Assembly: GCA_021018815.1 (NCBI GenBank)
Contig: JAITYX010000007.1
Coordinates: 3,225,001 to 3,289,000 of the forward strand
Direction of reading: 5' to 3'
DNA: 64,000 bases
Source of the DNA: Talinum fruticosum
Taxonomy: Eukaryota; Streptophyta; Magnoliopsida; Caryophyllales; Talinaceae
Of this stretch, positions 10,506 to 22,363 are shown in pieces. Made by a program: the position numbers and the translations under genes. How positions within the stretch are numbered: position 1 is the stretch's first letter; every line of letters begins with the position of its first letter. The notes under the pieces are model-generated. The model saw only the letters and a program-made list of their open reading frames with translations, made no database searches and was not told the DNA's origin.

Positions 10506-11943
10506 TGAAGGTTTGCTCTTGGAGAGACCAAGTCACCCTAGGGAGGGGGTAAATAGGGTGATGAAATATTTTCGATAAAAATCAAACTCGTTTTGCACAA
10601 AACTAAGCGAAGCAAATTTCGAGTCTATATTGGACTTAGAAAGGTTGACAAATAGAAATACATGGAAACCCTCCTGGGGCATAAACCACAGACAATTCTA
10701 ATCCAAGCACCAAGTCAAATCCACTAATTGAATCCACAATTACAAAGGACTGACTCTAACCGAATTACTCCCTTAGCCAATTCCTTTATAAAGTTTTCCA
10801 AGAATCAAAAGTTCCCTGATCCGATCTAGTACTTCCTTACTCGAGTTAGCCCTAACAGTTAGGGAAACTAAGTTGAGTTAACCCTTGCAGCTCAGTTAAT
10901 GAACTTGCAAAAAAAGTAAGAAAAGAATGTAAATGATTACAAGACTTTCTTTACAACTCGGAGAGTAAGAATTACAGATTTGGAGTTGTAAGTAGAAGAT
11001 TGAGTAAGAATGAATCCAATAATAGGTTCAACAATAATTTCGGCAACCTTAAAGTCTTGCAAAGTGGCTTCTATTTATATGCATCCAAGCAAAATGACCG
11101 TTGAGACTGGTTTTGGACTTATGATCTTCATTAGCCGTTGTAATGGCTATTATGAGTCACTCGGAAGAGACCCGTTGGGATGTGAACGTTGTGCAATGGC
11201 TCTTGGCTCCAAAGATGGTCCAATCATCTGGTGGTGATTAAAAATTGAGGTGGAAATATCCGTTAGACCCGGAGTTGGAGTTTTCCAATTTTAGAAATAA
11301 ACAACCTTGACACGGTGTCCGAGCCATGTCCGAAGTAGCTATTTTACGTACTCGTTGGTGTTTAACGGTTAGAAACCGATTGCTTTTGTATTTTAAAAAA
11401 TAGATTAGGCTTGTATCAACAACCTACAAAAGCAAATCACTTTGGTACTCAAAGTATGAAAATAATTTGGTCCAAGATTAGGCACGAGATAATAATTAAA
11501 TCGGAGTAATTAAGTGCTTAATTATCTTTGGCCTAAAAGAATGGAATTTTCTAAGTCTAATATCCATTATGTTCAGATTCCATCTTGAGTCAATCCATAA
11601 ATGATCAAGTTAGAGAGTGTAGAATATTAGGATATATAAACTTGATCTAACAAATAATTCTCCGAGAATAAAGCCGACTTAAAGAAAGCAAATTAACGTT
11701 GCAATTCATTTTAACTTGAAGCAAGAAGTCGAGTACTCGGAATAAGTATGATAGAGAAATTATTTGTTCATGCGATGGTTCCGAGTGATGTATGAGTGGG
11801 TCGAAGCACATATTAGAGATATGTAGTGAAGTGCTTTACGAGTGGGTCGAATTGAATGAAAACTTAGATAAAGAATTCTATAAAGCGCAGAATGACTTAG
11901 AATCAAAACCTAAGAGAGATAGAGAGTTATACCCGAGTCTTCA
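10506..11943 (-). repeat. 3' LTR of copia element A (1438 bp)
   Basis: The LTR starts (plus-strand view) TGAAGGTTTGCTC and ends CGAGTCTTCA, so it has the inverted ends TGAAG/CTTCA. It matches 19671-21105 almost throughout. Inner border: the polypurine tract abuts at 11944. Confidence 0.92.
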
Positions 11944-11957
11944 ATCTCTCCTTTTTG
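11944..11957 (-). other. Polypurine tract of copia element A
   Basis: On the minus strand CAAAAAGGAGAGAT lies immediately upstream of the 3' LTR start. This is the expected plus-strand primer. Confidence 0.75.
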
Positions 11958-12399
11958 ATGAAAGGCATTCCATACTTAAGATAGAAACTTGTCGGTTCAA
12001 AACAATTAAGTTTTCATGGCGAATTTATCGGAGCAAAAACTCTTAAATGGAACTTAAGATACTTATAAGTGCAGCACGAGATCATAACATAAGTCGGAAC
12101 ATGTTTCTTGAAATTAACCGGAGCAATAAGCGTTATCGGAAGCGGATATGTTAAAGAGTCAAGTATCAAAGTTGTTGAAAACATGTAACTCAAAAACAAA
12201 TATGCTCGAGAAAAAAATTTCATTCATTGCTAGAGATAAATATATACAAAAAACACAAAATAACTAAACTCGAAATTAGGGAAAAGACTCCCTCAAACGT
12301 AACATCCAAATTTCTATCTAGGTCTCTCCCCTATGCATTTCAACAAAAAATATCGAAGGAAGGGAGGAAACATCAAGTAAGTACAACAAATGTTGGACA

Positions 12400-14031
12400 A
12401 AAATAAATGAAATATGAGTTAAACAAATAAGACTAAGAAGGGGGGTTTGGTTGTCTTAAAGAAGAGGAGCGAGCGATACGCCTTCGCTCGTAAGCTTGTG
12501 TAGAAGTAGATGAGCGAGGGGCTGCAGAGCCGGGATATCGGGAAGTTGAGCGATCCCGATTACGGGAATCAAGGGTATATCTTCCTCGGCTTCTTCTTTT
12601 TCCTCAAAGACGAGTTGTGGGTTGTCCTTCTAAGGCGGGGGCCTTGGACTCACCAACATCGCTAGCCTCTTCTAAACCGCTCGAGTCATGATATGAGGAA
12701 ATCAGCTCGGGCTCTTTGGTGCCCTGGTCCTAAGGCTAACCAGGTGTCTTCCCTTTTTCCTTCTTTTTTTCGTCTTCTTTTCCTTCTTTTTTTCCTTCTT
12801 CTTGTGCTTCAAATTCTTCCTCGGTTTTAGGCGATGGTGTCTTAGCGGGGTTGGAGGACTCCTCGGAAGTGTCATCGGATTTTGAGTCCTTAACTATTTT
12901 TGATATGAGCTCTTGGAGGATTTTGATATGGTTGCGTTGTTCCTTAATAATCCCTGAAGCTTAGAAATTAACTCTTGGCTCTCCCGGAGTTGAGATTGAG
13001 CTTGCTTTTGGAGCGAGAACCAAGGTTGGAATAAAAGTTTTGAAGATTTTCATAATGGCTTGAAAATCCTCTGTCAAAGAAGCAAATTTGTTGACCATTT
13101 CGATGAAATGACTCAGCAGAAGGAAGATGTTGAGAAGTAGAAGATCTAGCGAGTTAGAAGTGGGACCTCTAGAGCGATCCGAGTTTGAGGAGGAGGAGGA
13201 GGTAAGCGAGACGAATGAATCCAAACTCCGGGATTGACTTCCTAGAATCCGAGACCCGAGAGCTCATTCTTACCAAAATAGACAGTAGGTTCTAAGCAAG
13301 CTTTAGGGTCGAGAGGAAGAGGGACCTTAAAGCTGTTTAAAAACAGCGGTCGAAGTGCCCTGAAAAGAAAATGAGCAAACTTCTTAGACAGAGCGAGGCA
13401 CGGTTGCCATTTGCTCGAGGATAGAAGGAAAGAGGTTTACTTCATAGCCCTCTAGGATATAAAAGAGAACCTTAAGAACTTTTGAATTAGGGTTCTCCTT
13501 GCAGGAATGATGAGAAAACAAGCTTCTCATCATAATGAAGCAAAGAAGTCTTGCTTCGGATTTCATCTAAGTCACGGAGAAATTTTTACTTGACTAAGGA
13601 ACTTCTTTAGTATACCTATCAAAGAAATCGTCAGCAATTTCAGTGAAAGGCACAGGGTTAGAATTGAGAAATAGAGTCTTCACATCAAAAAGTTTGTGAA
13701 GAAGGGCAAGGTTGATCCTAACGAGTCTTACCTTGAACGGTAGAAGTTATGATGCTTTCATTGGCAGATCATATGGGAATAAAATTCGGACACTAGGTGC
13801 TGGATAGATGTACTTGTAAAAGCACGGATAATTGTACACACTAGTGTTTTTGATGTGTTGCAACCACGAGAAAAAAGTAGAAGGAAAGAATTTGTCATCC
13901 AAGGTGAAGTGTTAGGTGACATAACATTTTGAGGGATCCGAGGTACCTTCTTGTGCGGCCTCACTCTTGGATTTTGTTATGGGCTTCTTGGTGATCGACC
14001 CTCCTTCTTGAGCGGTTCCTCTCCGAGGCAT
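12400..14031 (-). pseudogene. Third ORF after pol in copia element A
   Basis: The likely start is the ATG at 14029-14031 (reads MPRRGTAQEGG), about 560 bp beyond the pol stop and on the same strand. Recognisable segments shared with element B, in order, are a Ser/Lys-rich start, FTEIADDF (about 13640), NPNSKVLKVLFYILEGYEVN (about 13440-13500), and a possible helical region with VNKFASLTEDFQAIMKIFKT (about 13040-13100). A Lys/Glu-rich tail lies near 12760-12830. The frame is interrupted repeatedly. Position and conservation match the extra ORF, sometimes called env-like, of Sireviruses. I see no clear membrane segment in the conserved part, so an envelope role is not supported. Function unknown. 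Confidence 0.6.
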
Positions 14032-14201
14032 AGTTGCAAAGAGATTGAGAGCGAAAGAGAAAGTAAAGAGAGAGTGAATAGGGAGCAGAGAGTTAGAATT
14101 CGGAATGAGAGAGAAAATGAGCGTGAGTGAGTAAGAGAGTGTTGAGAGCAAAGGAAGCGAGTAAACAGTAGGTAAAGTGAAGAAAAGAGAGTGAAGAGGT
14201 G

Positions 14202-14211
14202 CTATTTATAT
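14202..14211 (-). promoter_or_regulatory. TATA box upstream of third ORF, element A
   Basis: On the minus strand ATATAAATAG lies about 170 bp upstream of the third-ORF ATG. It is followed by a CT-rich leader rich in CTCTT and TTCACT, typical of plant 5' untranslated regions. Element B has the equivalent box. Confidence 0.5.
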
Positions 14212-14586
14212 CGGAAAAGACTTCTAAACTTCTTTCTAACACAAAACCCAAGCAACGATTCTCGGATCGTTGTGTCGCTTTACCTTGTACCAACTAGCTT
14301 TCTAACAGACTAGTTTCTGCTAATCGAAGTGCGTGACGAAGAAAGAGAAAAAGAGTTTTCGAAAACAATTATGAGATTCCCCACTAATCTAGAGATAACC
14401 ACGGAATTTTTATGTCCGCTCATAAGCCGAGTCCGACTCGAGTAGAGTTTCCGAGTGACTAAAAACAATCGAGAAAATTAATAACTCATAGCTCGGTTTC
14501 ATTCCGATTCAACTTATCTACTTGTTATTCAATCAAAGAACATAACACATAATAATGAAAGAATAATTCATGCAATAATCACATAA

Positions 14587-15129
14587 TCATGTATTAATTA
14601 TGCCAAGTTCATTCCTAATAAAACAAAACTGATCTTTATTAATAGGCTTAGTGAAAATGTCGACTAACTGAAATTTAGTAGGAATAAATTCAAGCTCAAT
14701 ATCACCTTTCTCGGAATGGTCTCTTAGAAAATGATACCCGACCTCAATATGCTTAGTCTTTGAGTGCTTGAACTGGATTCTTAGTGATACTGATTGCACT
14801 CTAATTGTCACACTTGATTGGGATAAATGTGAATGATAGTCCAAGATCCTTCAAGTGCTTGCTTGATCCGAGAGAATCCGAGCACAGCAAGCTCTAGCTG
14901 CAATGTACTCAGCCTTAGCAGTTGATAGAGCAATTGAGTTCTGTTTCTTTGAATGCCAGGAGATGAGGGATTGACCCAGAAATTGGCATGCTCCTGAAGT
15001 GTTCTTTCTATCAACCTTATATCCAGCATAGTCAGCATCTAAGTATCTAGTGAGAGTCGGTTTTGAGTCTTTAAAAAACCATAGAACAAGATTCCGAGTC
15101 CTTGCAAGATATCTAAAAATTCTCTTCAC
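14587..15129 (-). pseudogene. Copia RNase H, element A
   Basis: The segments are YLDADYAGYKVDRKNTSGACQF (catalytic Asp region, about 15000-15050), SWHSKKQNSIALSTAKAEYIAA (Glu in AEYIA, about 14910-14960), then HFLRDHSEKGDIELEFIPT and VDIFTKPINKDQF at the end. The protein ends GIINT at 14587. A frame change near 14850 separates the two halves. It degrades RNA in RNA-DNA hybrids during replication. Confidence 0.82.
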
Positions 15130-15289
15130 TTGTAGTGAGATGTGATTATTTTGGATTAGCTTGAAATCTTACACAAAGGCAGACATTGAACATGATATCT
15201 AGCCTACTAGATGTGAGATAGAACAAGGATCCAATCATACCTTTATAGAGTTTCGATCTACGACTTTACCTTTTTCAGTCCGAGTCCAG

Positions 15290-16060
15290 TTTCAAACTGC
15301 TACCCATAGGTGTTGCTTGCATGCTTCACATCTTGTAGCTTGTATTTCTTTAATAACTCCTTGGTATACTTAGATTGATGGACATAGATGCCATTCTTGT
15401 CTTGTTTGATTTGTAGACCAAAAAATAAATTAAGTTCTCCCATCATACTCATTTGGAACTCCTATCTCATTAACTCGGAAAACTCTTGGCATAAAGTTTC
15501 ATTAGTAGCTCAAAAAATGATATCATCAATCTGAATGATAAGAAAACCACTCCCCTTGGTTTTTATGAAAAGAGTTTTGTCAATCTGACCTCTTTTGAAA
15601 TCATTTTCAACCAAGAAACCGCATAGTCTTTCATACCAAGCTCCGGGAGCTTGTTGAAGACCATATAAAGCTTTTTGCAACTTGAAAACATGATTTGGAA
15701 ATTCCGAGTTTGCAAATCCAGGGGTTACTCAACATAAACTTCTTCTTAAACAAAACCATTGTGAAATGCATATTTGACGACCATCCGATAAAGCTTGATG
15801 TTCATGCTAGATGCAAATGCTAAAAGAATTCTAATTGCCTCAATCCTAGCACCAAGTGCAAAGATTTCCGCACAATCAATTCATTCCTCTTGGTTGTATC
15901 CCCGAGCAACCAGTCTAGCTTTATTTCTAACTACCAACCCTTCCTCAACCAGTTTGTTCTTGAAAACCTATTTGGTTCCTATTGTTGGGTGGCCGGAAGG
16001 TCGTTTAGTTATAGTCCGGACTCGGTTTCCTTCAAATTGATTAATCTCTTCTCACATGGC
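15290..16060 (-). pseudogene. Copia reverse transcriptase, element A
   Basis: Homology to element B and to copia RT is visible by short segments: the NQEE-type start near 15890, LYGLQQAPGAWYE-equivalent sequence near 15650, an LMISFFELLMK segment where VDDIIFGATN is expected (about 15510-15530), and the LQIKQDKNGI-equivalent at about 15400. Stops and frame changes occur in every block. The catalytic YVDD-type box is not intact. Confidence 0.7.
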
Positions 16061-16399
16061 CTCTACCCGTTTAGGTTCATTTAGGGCTTCTAGTGCATCT
16101 TTAGGTTCGAGTTAATGATATGAATGCGAGAGAATGCACACAGATTTTGCAAAGAAGAATGAGTTCTTACCCCACTATTGATATTAGAAAGTATATTCTA
16201 AGGTGGGTGACTTGGATGCATATTTGAAATCTATATCTATCCTCCGATTCACCAAGTTTGTTGGTTGAATAGGATGATCTTCAGTTGGTTGATCTTGCTT
16301 GAGTCTCTGTATTGACTTGTTCTTCGAGCATTCCGAGCTGGCTCTTGAGATTGTTCATTCCGAGTCACAACATTCACGAGTTGGTTCGTTCGAGTTGCC

Positions 16400-17320
16400 T
16401 CGGTTTGAGTTATCTCGGTTCTTCTGTTTTGACTTTTTCGAGCTCGGCTTTAGCAAGTTTATCTTCATCTCTGTTAAGTTTGAGATCCGAGAATGTGGAT
16501 TCACTTACCCTGCCAAGATCAATCTCATCAAAGACAACGTGGATACTTTCTTCCACTTTGTTAGTCATTTTGTTAAAAATTCGATAAGTTTTACTATAAG
16601 ATGAGTAACCCAAATATATACCTTCATCCGACCTAGCATCAAACTTAGTCAAATGCTCCTTACCATTGTTGTGCACGAAGCATTTACAACCAAATGGTCT
16701 GAAGTAAGAAATGTTGGGCTTATTTCCTTTTTATAACTCATAGGGTGTCTTCTTCAGAATGGGTTTGATGAGGCATCTGTTGAGTGTGTAGTTTGTGTGT
16801 TGATCGCCTCAGCCCAAAAATAGTAAGGTAGATCCTTCCTATTTCTTCAAGAGTTTTGTTCTTTCTCTCCACTACTCCATTTTGTTGAGGAGTTCTTGGT
16901 GTAGAAAAGTTATGGCGATGTCATTCTTGTCATAGAAATCTCCAAATTCTAAGTAGTCAAACTCCCTTCCATGGTCGGTTCGAATCCTTCTTATCCGAGT
17001 CCGAGACTCCACTTGAATTTTCCTGCAAATCTTAGTGAATACTTTGAATGCTTCATTCTTGTTCTTCAGAAAACACACCGGGTAAATCGTGAAAAATCAT
17101 CAACAATGACAAGCACATAAGATTTATCTCCTAAGCTTTTCATAGGAACTTCACCACACAAATCCATATGAACCACTTCAAGCACTTTGGATGTAGACGC
17201 AATTTTGAGTGGCTTGAAAGATGATCTGACTTGCTTTCCTTTTGTGCATGCTTCACAGATTTTATCTTTCTTTAAATGCACCATTAGGTAATACCCTAAC
17301 CAATCTATGAGATGCAAGTT
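16400..17320 (-). pseudogene. Copia integrase, element A
   Basis: The segments in order are ICEACTKGKQVRSSF (zinc-binding cysteines, about 17225-17265), VVHMDLCGEVP (first catalytic Asp, about 17150-17180), YVLVIVDDFSRFT, then RIRTDHGREFDYLEF (second Asp, about 16935-16980). The C-terminal part has FDARSDEGIYLGYSSYSKTY (about 16590-16650). The Glu-containing segment near 16860 is in a broken frame (ERKNKTLEE). Frameshifts lie near 17070 and 16880. Confidence 0.82.
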
Positions 17321-17456
17321 TCTTGGTAGTATAAATGCTAATACGATCTAGTCTATGATGTCATGTCCATGAATCATCATTCAAAGATGCTTTTAAGCAA
17401 GATAAATTCGACTTGAATCGAAAGAGGGATAGTATAAGTGTTACCTGACCTCAAAC

Positions 17457-17770
17457 CTAAGAGCTTTGTCTCTTTGGTGACTGCATCGAAATGTAGCAGT
17501 TGGTTTGAGTGAACCTTACCTCTTGGCCTTTGTCACATAGTTGAAAAATGCTAAGGAAATTGTACTTAAGCCCTTTAACAAGGTAAACTGGACTGACTGA
17601 GTTGTTTTCTTCACCAATCTTGCCAATCCCTACTATCTTGCCTTTGTTATTGTCTCCAAATGTGACTTTGCCTCCTTTTAGATCTTCCAATTCCGAGAAG
17701 ACCCTTGAATCTCCGGACATATAGCATAAGCGACCACTTGTCTAAGTACCAGTGACCCTTCTTTTATTGA
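17457..17770 (-). pseudogene. Copia protease and GAG-pre-integrase region, element A
   Basis: The protease-type motif, LDSGCSRHMSGD in element order, appears here with CSRHMSGD split by a frame change near 17720. It is followed by GGKVTFGDNNKGKIVGIGKI and VYLVKGLKYNFLSI, the usual link to integrase. The role is polyprotein cleavage. Confidence 0.7.
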
Positions 17771-18639
17771 GTCACCTTCAAAACAGAAACAAACTAACCC
17801 TTCTCACTTCCTCTTACAAACCCAGTAACTCCTTTTATTGTGGTCTTTTTATGAGGAAGAGCACTTTGGGAACCTAGATTTGAATGGTTTTGGGTTTGGT
17901 CCGATTTTGAGTCTTCTTTATAGAAAACTGAGTCCGTGTCTCTTTTCTTTGAAAATCTTTTCTTTTGTAAATAGGTGGAGAAGACTTTTCCTGTAAGCTG
18001 ATTTGGGCTCGATCCTTTTTTCATTTGTATGAATAGGACCATGCTCAGCCTTCCTGAACCTTATAGTTACGGAATCGGTTTTGAAAAGACTAGAGTAGTA
18101 ATAAGATTCCTCTTCAGACATTGTAACCATACCCTTCTTTTCCGAATGAGACACACCGAGAGCCTAGTAAAAGATCAAGGTTTTTCTGAGCTTGAGTGAG
18201 TTTTAAAACAAGCTCTTGAGACTCATTGAGCTTCCTTTTCGGTTGCTCATTCTCTCGTTCCGAGTGACTCAAACTCGGTCTCATTATCCTAAGCACTAGT
18301 CTCGAGTACTTTTAGATTTTGTCTCAAGTTTTCTAACTCCTTTTTCAAAACATTGCTCTCAGCGAGTAAGAGACTCAAGTTGTTCTTTGAAATTAGAAGA
18401 GTTAGAATTGGACTTTTCTTCCAAAGTAAAAATATATCCGGCTAAATCAACTTTGGAGAACTTAAGGAAGTATTCAATTACCTCCCGAGGACATGTCTCC
18501 TTAATATCCGAGTTGTCATCTTCGACTCGGATTCAGCTTCCGAGTCTGTTAGCACCATAAGACACTTTGAGTCATTAGAATCTTCTTCTTCATATGAGTC
18601 ATCATCACTCCGGGTAGCCATCATAGCCTTTTTCTTCTT

Positions 18640-19610
18640 TCTGTCCTTCTTTCTCTTTGAACAATCCTTTGACTATGTGCTCCTTGCTGCCACATTCAAA
18701 GCAGCCAAGCATTCTTAGTTAAAGATAACTTGGAAGGGGATGAGTACTTACCTTTCCTGTTCTTCTTATCTTTCTTGTAGAACTCTTCCTTTAGCCTCTT
18801 TCGAAATTTCTTGTACTTCATCATCATTTTGAAGTCTTGGGCGATGAGTGCCATAGGATCCTCTTATGATTCTAAGGAGCTCGAGACTTTGACATCTGCT
18901 TTACGAGGCCTTCGAGCGCAATGTTATTTTTGGTGCCGACCTCGATATCCTCTTCTTCCAAATGAATCTCGTGAGTGAGCAGACTTCCCAATAAGCTCAT
19001 TTGGCTTTATTTGAGAGAGGTTCCGAGCTTCTTCAATGGCTGTCACCTTGGGACCCCATCTTCTCTTTGGTATAATTATTAGAATTTTTCCGACCATTTC
19101 TTCGTGAGAGATCTTTCTACCCAGAGACTTGAGATTGTTGGTGATCTCAGTGAACCAAGCATACATATGTGATATGTTCTCTTCTAGTTCCATCTTGAAT
19201 AGCTCATACTTGTGAAGATATTAACTTATCTTTGCCTGCTTCACTTGACTTGTTCCTTCATAGGTGTTGACAAGAGTGTCCTACACCTTTTTGGCCGTGT
19301 CACAGTCGACACTTTATTGTACTCTTATGAGCTGATGGCACACATCGGTGTGTTCATAACTTTGAAGTTCTTTATGAACTTCTCAGCCTCTTCGAGTGGT
19401 GTATTCAGATTTTTCTTTAGGCACCGATCCGATTCCTTCCATCTTTGTTGGAATAAAGTTCCCATTCTGGATGATGTTCCGGACATCTTCATCGTTATCC
19501 ATTAGGAAGCATTCTATCATCTTCTTCCAATGTGCAAAGTTTGACCCCTTGAACTTGGGTGGTCCGGTAGATGATCTTTCTTCATCAAACTCTCCAGTGT
19601 TACGAGCCAT
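18640..19610 (-). pseudogene. Copia gag (UBN2 type), element A
   Basis: The start ATG at 19608-19610 is about 60 bp inside the 5' LTR border and reads MARNTGEFDEERSSTGPPKF. Next come FAHWKKMIECFLMDNDEDV and, in another frame, ITNNLKSLGRKISHEEMVGK (about 19090-19150), both hallmarks of the UBN2/gag domain. A knuckle remnant CFECGSKEHIVK lies at about 18665-18705, with its last Cys lost to a one-base shift. Acidic Ser-rich sequence follows (18500-18620). The gene is frameshifted at about 19390 and 19200. Confidence 0.8.
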
Positions 19611-19653
19611 CTGATATTTAAACCTTTGGATTGTGAAATCCTTTTGAAAGGTT

Positions 19654-19670
19654 AGGCTCGATACCCCAAT
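19654..19670 (-). other. Primer-binding site of copia element A
   Basis: On the minus strand GGTATCGAGCC follows the LTR end. It corresponds to the initiator-Met tRNA site TGGTATCAGAGCC with one A missing (CAG to CG). The same loss is present in element B. Confidence 0.7.
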
Positions 19671-21105
19671 TAAAGGTTTGCTCTTGGAGAGAATAAGTCA
19701 CCCTAGAGGGGGTGAATAGGGTGATGAAATATTTTCGATAAAAATCAAACTCTTTTTGCACAAAACTGAACGAAGCAAATTTCGAGTCTAGATTAGACTT
19801 AGAAAGGTTGACAAATAGAAATACGTGGAAACCCTCCTGGGGCGAAACTACGAGACAATTCTAATCTAAGCACCAAGTCAAATCCACTAATTGAATCCTC
19901 AATTACAAAGGACTTACTCTAACCAGAATTACTCTCTTAGACAATTCCTTTATAAAGTTTTCCTAAACTTAGAAGTTCCCTGATTTGATCTAGTATTTCC
20001 TTACTGAGTTAGCCCTTACAGTAAGGAACAACTAAGCTGAGTTAACCCTTACAGCTCAGTCAAGGGACTTATAAAAAAAGTAAGAAAAGAATATAAGTAA
20101 TTACAAGACTTTCTTTACAACTCGGAGAGTAAGAATTACGGATTTGGAGTTGTAAGTAGAAGATTGAGTAAAAATGAATCCAATAATAGGTTCAACAATA
20201 ATTTCGGCAACCTTAAAGTCTTGCAAAGTGGCTTCTATTTATATGCATCCAAGCGGAATGACCGTTGAGACTGGTTTTAGACTTATGATCTTCATTAGCC
20301 GTTATAATGGCTATTATGAGTCACTCGAAGAGACCCGTTGGGATGTGAACGTTGTGCAATGGCTCTTGGCTCCAAAGATGGTCCAATCATCTGATGGTGA
20401 TTAAAAATTGAGGTGGAAATATCCGTTAGACCCAGAGTTGGAGTTTTCCAATTTTGGAAATAAACAACCTTGACACGGTGTATCGAGCCATGTCCGAAGT
20501 AGCTATTTTCACGTCTGTTGGTGTTTAACGGTTAGAAACCGATTGCTTTTGTATTTTAAAAAATAGATTAGGCTTGTATCAACAACTTACAAAAGCAAAT
20601 CACTTTGGTACTCAAAGTATGAAAATAATTTGGTCCAAGATTAGGCACGAGATAATAATTAAATCGGAGTAATTAAGTGCTTAATTATCTTTGGCCTAAA
20701 AGAATGGAATTTTCTAAGTCTAATATCCATTAGGTTCGATTCCATCTTGAGTCAATCCATAAATGATCAAGTTAGAGAGTGTAGAATATTAGGATATATA
20801 AACTTGATCTAACAAATAATTCTCCGAGAATAAACTCGACTTAAAGATAGCAAATTAACGTTGCAATTCATTTTAACTTGAAGCAAGAAGTCGAGTACTC
20901 GGAATAAGTATGATAGAGAAATTATTTGTTCATGCGATGGTTCCGAGTGATGTATGAGTGGGTCGAAGCACATATTAGAGATATGTAGTGAAGTGTTTTC
21001 TGAGTGGGTCGAATTGAATGAAAACTTAGATAAAGAATTCTATAAAGCGCAGAATGACTTAGAATCAAAACCTAAGAGAGATAGAGAGTTATACCCGAGT
21101 CTTCA
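19671..21105 (-). repeat. 5' LTR of copia element A (1435 bp)
   Basis: Plus-strand view: TAAAGGTTTGCTC to CGAGTCTTCA. The first dinucleotide is TA instead of TG, a single change at the inner border. A TATA box (minus-strand ATATAAATAG, 20235-20244) marks the promoter. A short plus-strand frame at 20174-20404 and its twin at 11010-11237 are LTR sequence, not genes. Confidence 0.9.
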
Positions 21106-21110
21106 GTAAA
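21106..21110. repeat. Target site duplication GTAAA, right copy
   Basis: Perfect match to 10501-10505. The LINE RT reading resumes directly after it. Confidence 0.9.
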
Positions 21111-22110
21111 AAATAGAGAATTGTCATTTAATGTGTTGTTATGCTAAGAGGTTGCTAGAGGGTACCATAGAGCAAACCCTACACCTAGATGTCCATTCAA
21201 AATAGACATGAGAAAAGCCTATGATTTGGTTCATTGGGAGTTTGTGGAGGAAGTCTTGAAGGGGCTTAAATTCCCAAATGGATTTGTTAAATGGGTGATG
21301 ACATGCGTCTCAACTGCATCCTTTTCCGTACTTGCTAAATGGAGGAAGCTATGGTTTTTTAGGGGGAGGGTTAAGACAGGGGGATCCGCTATCTCCCTTG
21401 TTGTTTGTACTCTTAATGAAGTACTTCTCTAGACTAATGGTTAAAGAAGCACAAAACTCATATTTCATGTATTATCCTAAATGCTATAGGCTCAAATGAA
21501 CCATCTCATATTTGCATATGACTTGCTTGTGTTCTGCTCCGCAAGAATGAATTCAGTGAGGGTGATCATGCAAACTATGAAAGAGTTTTCAGATGTCTCA
21601 GGGGTGGAAACAAATCATCAAAAATCAGTCATTATAGTGAGTGGGGTAAATGAAGATTTGAAGCAACAAATCATTGACATTACAGGGTACGCAAAAGGTA
21701 AGTTACCAATTAAGTACATGAGGATACCTATTACTGTAGGAAGACTCAGTAAAATAGATTAATCACCGTTAGTGGACAAAATAACTCGTAAAATAAAGAC
21801 ATGGAAGGAAAGGAATCCATCTTACACAGGTATGACAGCACTGATTAACTCAATATGCATGGGGCTCTACAATTTTTGGGCTTCGATTTTTATTTTACCC
21901 CAAGAGGTGATAAACAAAGTGAGTGCCAAGTGTAGAAATTTTTTTATGGGGGCAACTAGAGAATACAAAAGAGCACCTCATGTCTAATGGAAGAACACAT
22001 GAAAGCCTAAAACCTATGGCGGGAATGGGATAAAAAACCTCCAAATATGGAACGAAGCTTGTGCAGCAAAATTGGTTTGGGTTGTAGCATTGAAGAAGGA
22101 TGTGATGTGG
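21111..22110 (+). pseudogene. LINE reverse transcriptase, C-terminal part
   Basis: The reading continues the RT interrupted at 10505: RELSF..LLC, KIDMRKAYDLVHWEF (first catalytic Asp, about 21195-21240), GLRQGDPLSPLLF in broken frame (about 21370-21410), and HLIFAYDLLVFC (about 21500-21535), where the usual FADD reads FAYD. That change removes one of the two catalytic aspartates. The thumb and connection follow (KIKTWKERNPSYTGMTALIN). This copy cannot reverse-transcribe. Confidence 0.83.
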
Positions 22111-22363
22111 GTTAAATGGGTGCATGAAAAGTATCTAAAAGGATGTGATGTGTTGTTGGTATTGGAGAAAGTTTTGCATGATAAAGGAACAATTTAAACA
22201 GGGCAGCAATAGTGGTCATAAGTAGAGATGGAAGCATGGGGAGCAGGTTGCCTATTCTATGAAAAAGGGGTACCTATGGAGCTTGAACCTACAAAACAAG
22301 GTTAAATGGGCACGAATTGTATGGTCTTAGTTTAAGGTCCTCAGGCACTCACTCTCATTTTGG

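Larger units (their letters stand above)
10506..21105 (-). mobile_element. Copia element A, Sirevirus-like, 10.6 kb
   Basis: A full-length Ty1/copia element on the minus strand with both LTRs, 5-bp target duplication, initiator-Met-type primer site, gag, protease, integrase, RT, RNase H and a third ORF before the 3' LTR. Long LTRs, a total length near 10.6 kb, a UBN2-type gag, the FTKP ending and an extra ORF after pol all fit the plant Sirevirus (SIRE/Maximus) group. The two LTRs are 1438 and 1435 bp and very similar, so the insertion is fairly recent. The host sequence is the RT domain of a LINE. Many frame breaks are present, some of which may be sequence errors. Confidence 0.9.

Noticed and set aside
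11010..11237. Small protein gene present in two near-identical copies (also 20174-20404)
   Set aside because: Both lie inside the LTRs of element A and cover its TATA region on the antisense strand; they are duplicated because LTRs are duplicated.
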